DNA of 64,000 bases from Limnohabitans sp. 15K. Its GTDB lineage: Bacteria; Pseudomonadota; Gammaproteobacteria; Burkholderiales; Burkholderiaceae_C. The position numbers and the translations under genes are program-made. The DNA is taken from the NCBI RefSeq assembly GCF_002778285.1, contig NZ_NESM01000001.1, forward strand, positions 1,196,001 through 1,260,000, written 5' to 3'. The stretch's first letter is position 1, and the number at the start of each line of letters is the position of its first letter. Below, piece by piece: positions 57,804-64,000 of this stretch. The notes beneath the pieces are model-generated. The model had not been told where the DNA came from. It worked only from the letters and a program-made list of their open reading frames with translations, and searched no databases.

Positions 57804-58591
57804 GACACCAACTCCCCACCATCGATGGCAATCGATTGACCGTTGATCGCATCGCTGCCCGCTGCGCACAGCCACAACACGCTTTGCGCCACTTCGTGCG
57901 GCTGCACCAAGCGCTGTTGCGGGTTGCTCGCGGCCAAGGCTTGGCGCGCTTCGGCTTCGCTCTTGCCGGTTTTGCTCACGATGTTTTGCACCGCTTCGCG
58001 CACGATGTCTGTTTCGGTGTAGCCGGGGCAAATGGCGTTCACGGTCACACCTTTGCGAGCCAACTCCAAGGCCAGCGCTTTGGTCAGGCCCACCACACCG
58101 TGCTTGGCGGCCACATAGGCGCTCACATAGGCATAGCCTTTGAGGCCCGCTGTGCTGGCGATGTTGATGATTCGCCCGGGCGTGCCTGCTTTGGCCGCTT
58201 CGAGCATGCCCGGCAGCACGGCTTGGATGCAGTGGTAAGTGCCCGTCAGGTTGACGTTCAGCATCTGCTGCCACAGCGCGGCATCGGTCTTGGCAAAGGG
58301 CGCACTGTGCGCCTGGCCCGCGTTGTTGACCAGGATGTTCACCGGGCCAAAGCGGGTCTGAGCTTGCTGAACCGCGGCTTGCACGGCGTGTTCATCGGCC
58401 ACATCCATGGGCGCGATCAGCACCGCCACGTCGGGCACTTGCGCACGCAGCGCCTCGGCTTGCGCCTGCAGCGTGTCTTGTGAGCGGCCACAGAGCGTGA
58501 GACGGCAACCCGCTTGCGCGAGCTGCAGTGCGATGGCCGCGCCAATGCCTGCGCCCGCGCCTGTGATCAGGGCGTGGCGGTTGCTCAGCAT
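57800..58591 (-). CDS. SDR family dehydrogenase, probable 3-hydroxyacyl-CoA dehydrogenase
   Basis: A 263-residue classical short-chain dehydrogenase with everything in place: ITGAGAGIGAAIA for NAD(P), NNAG, the catalytic Ser in NIASTAGLKG, Tyr-x3-Lys in AYVAAKHG, and the C-terminal ICPGYTETDIV substrate loop. SDRs of this kind oxidise hydroxyacyl-CoA intermediates. In this operon it would follow the hydratase step. A 153-base gap holding REP-like cluster C separates it from the upstream monooxygenase/reductase gene. Confidence 0.91.
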   Translation of the reverse strand: MLSNRHALITGAGAGIGAAIALQLAQAGCRLTLCGRSQDTLQAQAEALRAQVPDVAVLIAPMDVADEHAVQAAVQQAQTRFGPVNILVNNAGQAHSAPFAKTDAALWQQMLNVNLTGTYHCIQAVLPGMLEAAKAGTPGRIINIASTAGLKGYAYVSAYVAAKHGVVGLTKALALELARKGVTVNAICPGYTETDIVREAVQNIVSKTGKSEAEARQALAASNPQQRLVQPHEVAQSVLWLCAAGSDAINGQSIAIDGGELVS

Positions 58592-58602
58592 GCTTTGCCC
58601 CC

Positions 58603-58700
58603 TGTAGGAGCGGCGCCCTCGCCGCGATGGACTTTTGTGGGAGCGGCGCCCTCGCCGCGATGGACGCCCATTCGCGACGAGGGCGTCGCTCCCACAAATT
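58603..58700. repeat. REP-like palindromic repeat cluster C (three units)
   Basis: Units at 58603-58630 (TGTAGGAGCGGCGCCCTCGC), 58634-58664 (TTGTGGGAGCGGCGCCCTCG) and 58670-58699 (TTCGCGACGAGGGCGTCGCT then CCCACA), in direct, direct, inverted order. The first two are near-identical. The block sits within the 2-aminobenzoyl-CoA operon between the monooxygenase/reductase and SDR genes and can fold into a strong mRNA hairpin. Confidence 0.88.
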
Positions 58701-58744
58701 CAAATTGCAAGGAAGGTGAATTTACCCCATGTGAATGCGACATC

Positions 58745-61078
58745 TCAATCCCCCTTTGTCGCAGCCTGCTGGGCACGCTCGCGGGCAAAGCCCGCTTCAA
58801 GCTGCGGCTTGCCGGACACATAGGCACGCGGCCAAGCGATGTCTTTGAAGCCGATGCGTGCCGCTTCGGTCAGCGTCCAGGCCGGGTTGGCCAGGTGCGG
58901 GCGGGCCACGGCGCACAGGTCGGCGCGGCCAGCGGCCAAGATGCTGTTGACGTGGTCAGCTTCACTGATGGCGCCAACCGCGATGGTGGCGATGCCTGCT
59001 TCTTGGCGGATGCGGTCGGCAAACGGGGTTTGGTACATGCGGCCGTAAGTGGGCTTTTGCTGTGCACTGACCTGACCCGACGAGCAGTCGATCATGTCAG
59101 CACCTGCAGCCTTGAAGGCGCGGGCGATCTCGACCGCATCGGTCGGCGTGATGCCGCCTTCGACCCAGTCGTGCGCCGAGATGCGCACCGACATGGGCAG
59201 GTCTTTGGGCCAGGCCGCACGCACGGCGGCAAACACTTCGAGCGGGTAGCGCAGGCGGTTTTCGAGCGAGCCGCCGTATTCGTCGTTGCGTTGGTTGGTC
59301 AGCGGGCTGATGAAGCTCGACAGCAAGTAGCCGTGGGCGCAGTGCAACTCCAGCCAGTCAAAACCAGCTTGAGCTGCGCGTTGGGTGCTGGCCACGAAGT
59401 CGGCCGTGACGCGGTCCATGTCGACGCGGGTCATGGCACGGGGCACATCGCCGTGCGGCAAATAGGGCTGGGCGGAGGCCGCCAGCAAGGGCCAGTTGCC
59501 TTCCGCATCGTCAGCGGGTACAGGCTGGTCCATGCCCGCGCCTTGCCAAGGTCGGCAGGTCGAGCCTTTGGGCCCAGCGTGACCGATCTGCAAGCCGATC
59601 TTGGCGTCAGACTTGGCATGCACCCAGTCCACTATTCTTGCAAAGTCGGTGGTCTGCTGCTCATTCCACAGCCCCGGGCAACCGTGGGTGATGCGGCCGT
59701 CGGCGCTGGGCGCGGTCATCTCGACCATCACCAGCCCGGCACCGCCCATGGCGCGTGCGCCCAGGTGCACCAGGTGGTCGTCGCCCACGCGGCCGTCCAC
59801 GGCCATGTATTGCGCCATGGGCGATACCACCACGCGGTTCTTGAGCGTGACCGAGCGTTGGGTGTAAGGCGTGAACATGGGAGGACGAATGCCCGGCTTC
59901 GCTGTGCGGCCCGCAAACCAGGCCTCGTAACCTTCCAGCCAGGCTTTGTCGCGCAGGCGCAAATTCTCATGGCTGATGCGCTGGCTGCGGGTGAGCATGG
60001 AGTACATGAACTGCTCGGGTTCGAGCTGGTCGCAGTAGCGCTCGCCGCACACCTCAAACCATTCCATCGCGTTCCAAGCGGCGTTTTGCAGGCGGATCAC
60101 ATCGATCTCGCGCACGGCTTGGTAATGTTTCAGCACTTCAGGGATGCGGTCAGCGGTGTCGCCCAGCGCCTTGAACTGGCGCACCAACTCAATCGCGTCT
60201 TCGAGCGCGAGCTTGGTGCCCGAGCCGATGGCAAAGTGCGCGGTGTGCACCGCGTCGCCCATCAGCACCACATGGCTGTTGCCGTTGAAGTGTGACCAGT
60301 TGGCGCACTTGACGCGCTGGAAGTTGAGCCACGCCGAGCCACGCAGGTGGCGGGCGTTGGTCATCAGCTTCTCGCCTTGCAGATTCTTAGCAAAGAGCTT
60401 TTCACAGAAGGCAATCGACGCGTCTTGATCGGCCTTGTCCAAACCGTGCGCCAGCCAAACGTGTTCGGGGCACTCGACGATGAAGGTGGAAGTCTGGTTG
60501 TCGAATTTGTAGACGTGAGCCTGAAACCAGCCATGCTCTGTCTTTTCGAACAAAAAGGTGAAGGCGTCGTATTGGCGGTTGGTGCCCAACCAGATGAAAC
60601 GGTTAGGACGGGTGACGATGTCGGGTTCAAAAATTTCTGGTGTGCGGCTGCGCACACGCGAGTTGACGCCATCGCTGGCGATGATCAGATCTGCATCGGG
60701 AAAGTCCAGATCTGAACTCACGTCTTGTTCGAACAGGAGCTTGACGCCCACTTGCTCACAGCGCTCTTGCAAGATGTTGAGCAACTTCTTCCGTCCGATG
60801 CCCACAAAGCCGTGACCGCCAGAGCGAATCACATGGTCTTTGAAGTGCAGCTCGATGTCATCCCAATGGTTAAAGGCTTGCTCTACCTCAGCGGCTGTTT
60901 CTTTGTCCCATTCACGCATGTTCTCTAGCGTCTGGTCCGAAAACACCACGCCCCAACCAAAAGTGTCGTAGGGCTTGTTGCGCTCCACCACGGTGATGTC
61001 GTGGTGTAGGCCAAGCTTTTTCATCAGCAACGCAAAGTACAAACCCGAAGGACCACCACCAATACACACAATTTTCAT
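58745..61078 (-). CDS. 2-aminobenzoyl-CoA monooxygenase/reductase-like fusion (salicylyl-CoA 5-hydroxylase type)
   Basis: A 777-residue two-domain flavoprotein. The N-terminal part (about 1-375) is an FAD aromatic hydroxylase with [20 protein letters not shown], the DG motif [10 protein letters not shown] and the GDAVHTAHF segment. The C-terminal part (about 385-777) is an Old Yellow Enzyme-like TIM barrel ([44 protein letters not shown]). This fusion is the hallmark of Azoarcus evansii 2-aminobenzoyl-CoA monooxygenase/reductase, which hydroxylates and then hydrogenates the ring without oxygenolytic cleavage; salicylyl-CoA enzymes look alike. ATG 61078 gives the exact FAD-motif start. First gene of the operon. 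Confidence 0.92.
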   Translation of the reverse strand: MKIVCIGGGPSGLYFALLMKKLGLHHDITVVERNKPYDTFGWGVVFSDQTLENMREWDKETAAEVEQAFNHWDDIELHFKDHVIRSGGHGFVGIGRKKLLNILQERCEQVGVKLLFEQDVSSDLDFPDADLIIASDGVNSRVRSRTPEIFEPDIVTRPNRFIWLGTNRQYDAFTFLFEKTEHGWFQAHVYKFDNQTSTFIVECPEHVWLAHGLDKADQDASIAFCEKLFAKNLQGEKLMTNARHLRGSAWLNFQRVKCANWSHFNGNSHVVLMGDAVHTAHFAIGSGTKLALEDAIELVRQFKALGDTADRIPEVLKHYQAVREIDVIRLQNAAWNAMEWFEVCGERYCDQLEPEQFMYSMLTRSQRISHENLRLRDKAWLEGYEAWFAGRTAKPGIRPPMFTPYTQRSVTLKNRVVVSPMAQYMAVDGRVGDDHLVHLGARAMGGAGLVMVEMTAPSADGRITHGCPGLWNEQQTTDFARIVDWVHAKSDAKIGLQIGHAGPKGSTCRPWQGAGMDQPVPADDAEGNWPLLAASAQPYLPHGDVPRAMTRVDMDRVTADFVASTQRAAQAGFDWLELHCAHGYLLSSFISPLTNQRNDEYGGSLENRLRYPLEVFAAVRAAWPKDLPMSVRISAHDWVEGGITPTDAVEIARAFKAAGADMIDCSSGQVSAQQKPTYGRMYQTPFADRIRQEAGIATIAVGAISEADHVNSILAAGRADLCAVARPHLANPAWTLTEAARIGFKDIAWPRAYVSGKPQLEAGFARERAQQAATKGD

Positions 61079-61105
61079 GATCGTTCTCTTTGCTATAGAC
61101 CGCAC

Positions 61106-61124
61106 AGGCCATTGATTAAGGCCT
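61106..61124. promoter_or_regulatory. short inverted repeat in the leader of the aminobenzoyl-CoA operon
   Basis: AGGCC and GGCCT are inverted around a 9-base A/T-rich spacer, about 28 bases before the start codon. It could be a weak mRNA hairpin or a secondary operator. Evidence is limited to symmetry. Confidence 0.25.
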
Positions 61125-61135
61125 ATATATTTCAA

Positions 61136-61152
61136 ACCTCAAGTATTGAGGT
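61136..61152. promoter_or_regulatory. candidate MarR operator of the 2-aminobenzoyl-CoA operon
   Basis: ACCTCAA-GTA-TTGAGGT is a perfect 7-base inverted repeat with a 3-base centre, a 17-base site of the size MarR dimers bind. It overlaps the predicted -10 of the minus-strand promoter, 58-74 bases before the start codon of the first operon gene. Confidence 0.6.
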
Positions 61153-61170
61153 GAATGAACGTACGGTCAA
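61142..61170 (-). promoter_or_regulatory. candidate sigma-70 promoter of the 2-aminobenzoyl-CoA operon
   Basis: Reading the minus strand, TTGACC (61170-61165) is a 5/6 match to -35 and AATACT (61147-61142) a 4/6 match to -10, spaced exactly 17 bases. The inverted repeat at 61136-61152 covers the -10, consistent with repression. Confidence 0.5.
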
Positions 61171-61241
61171 TCAGGGAGTAACCCGTAGAAAACGAAAGAA
61201 GGAGAGGGAAAGGGGGGATGCAGAAATGCTTCGCACAAAGT

Positions 61242-61272
61242 AAAACGCCCCACCGTTAGGTGAGGCGTTTTG
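61242..61272 (-). terminator. Rho-independent terminator of the rRNA operon
   Basis: AAAACGCCCCACC and GGTGAGGCGTTTT form a 13-base stem with one mismatch around GTTA, about 12 bases past the 5S gene in its direction of transcription. A/T runs flank both sides. It insulates the downstream aminobenzoyl-CoA operon from rRNA transcription. Confidence 0.88.
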
Positions 61273-61283
61273 GGCTGTTAGAA

Positions 61284-61397
61284 GCCTGACGATGTCCTAC
61301 TTTCACACGGGAATCCGCACTATCATCGGCGCTAAGTCGTTTCACGGTCCTGTTCGAGATGGGAAGGAGTGGTACCAACTTGCTATGGTCATCAGGC
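61284..61397 (-). rRNA. rrf: 5S ribosomal RNA
   Basis: Read on the minus strand, the gene starts TGCCTGATGACCATAGCAAG and has the conserved CCACTCCTTCCCATCTCGAA and the CGCCGATGATAGTG helix region. It ends CATCGTCAGGC, which pairs with the 5' end to close helix I. About 114 bases, complete. It lies about 160 bases after the 23S 3' end. Exact termini are accurate to a few bases. Confidence 0.95.
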
Positions 61398-61558
61398 ATA
61401 ACTTGTTGTCATCTTGATCAAATCAAGACAACGAATTCATAGAGTTTCGAATCAGATTTTGAGCTCTCGCTCAGGCTTTTCAGCCTTTTTTGAATGCGTC
61501 AACTTGGCATAACTTCCTTGACCAATGCACATCTTTCAATGTGTGATCAAAGTTATAG

Positions 61559-64000
<2,442 letters not shown>

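Overview
The window looks like chromosomal DNA from a betaproteobacterium of the order Burkholderiales, probably a Comamonadaceae-type freshwater or soil bacterium. Pointers are a phasin with a Lys/Ala/Pro-rich tail, fused isobutyryl-CoA mutase, Bug-type solute receptors, the lptA-lptB-rpoN block, CoA-dependent aromatic degradation, and high GC with short intergenic gaps. The genus cannot be fixed from the sequence alone.

Layout. 1-2 kb: end of a phasin gene, a TetR regulator, and pantothenate kinase coaX. 2-11.6 kb: a peptide/amide module on the minus strand (oligopeptide-type ABC importer, MlrC-like M81 peptidase, amidase) with a second amidase diverging from it. 11.6-15.5 kb: a rhodanese and icmF, the latter behind a perfect inverted repeat that looks like a branched-chain-catabolism operator. 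15.6-24.5 kb: PhoX-type phosphatase, AMP nucleosidase, lipid kinase, glutathione synthase, an exported protein, a glutamine amidotransferase, an MFS exporter and a small Cys-rich protein. 24.6-37.7 kb: malate synthase G, HMG-CoA lyase, LysR regulator, then core genes (argS, SPOR protein, dsbA, lptA, lptB, rpoN, an RNA methyltransferase, a PIN protein, a YecA/SEC-C protein).

37.8-45.8 kb: a tightly overlapping minus-strand catabolic operon. It holds a NicX-like ring-cleavage dioxygenase, an alpha/beta hydrolase, an acyl-CoA-dehydrogenase-fold flavoprotein without the usual catalytic Glu, an acyl-CoA ligase, a Bug-type receptor and a fluoroacetate-dehalogenase-like hydrolase. A flavin reductase and a MarR regulator diverge from it. 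The combination matches no pathway I know.

45.9-52.9 kb: an accessory-looking cluster, visibly more A/T-rich in its first half. It holds mobB and a TetR regulator, divergent from a molybdopterin oxidoreductase with an atypical metal-ligand region, a 7Fe ferredoxin, an acyl-CoA ligase, an SDR without the Ser/Tyr catalytic pair, and a 2-hydroxychromene-2-carboxylate-isomerase-like protein.

53.2-61.1 kb: a 2-aminobenzoyl-CoA (anthranilate) degradation operon with its own MarR regulator, RidA protein and candidate promoter/operator. 61.2-64 kb: the 3' end of an rRNA operon on the minus strand (partial 23S, 5S, terminator).

Three clusters of a GC-rich palindromic repeat (REP-like; GAGGGCG / CGCCCTC cores with TGTGGGAGC or GCTCCCACA arms) occur near 37.8, 43.5 and 58.6 kb. 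The one at 43.5 kb lies inside a reading frame and is translated. No tRNA gene, insertion sequence, integrase or CRISPR array was recognised.
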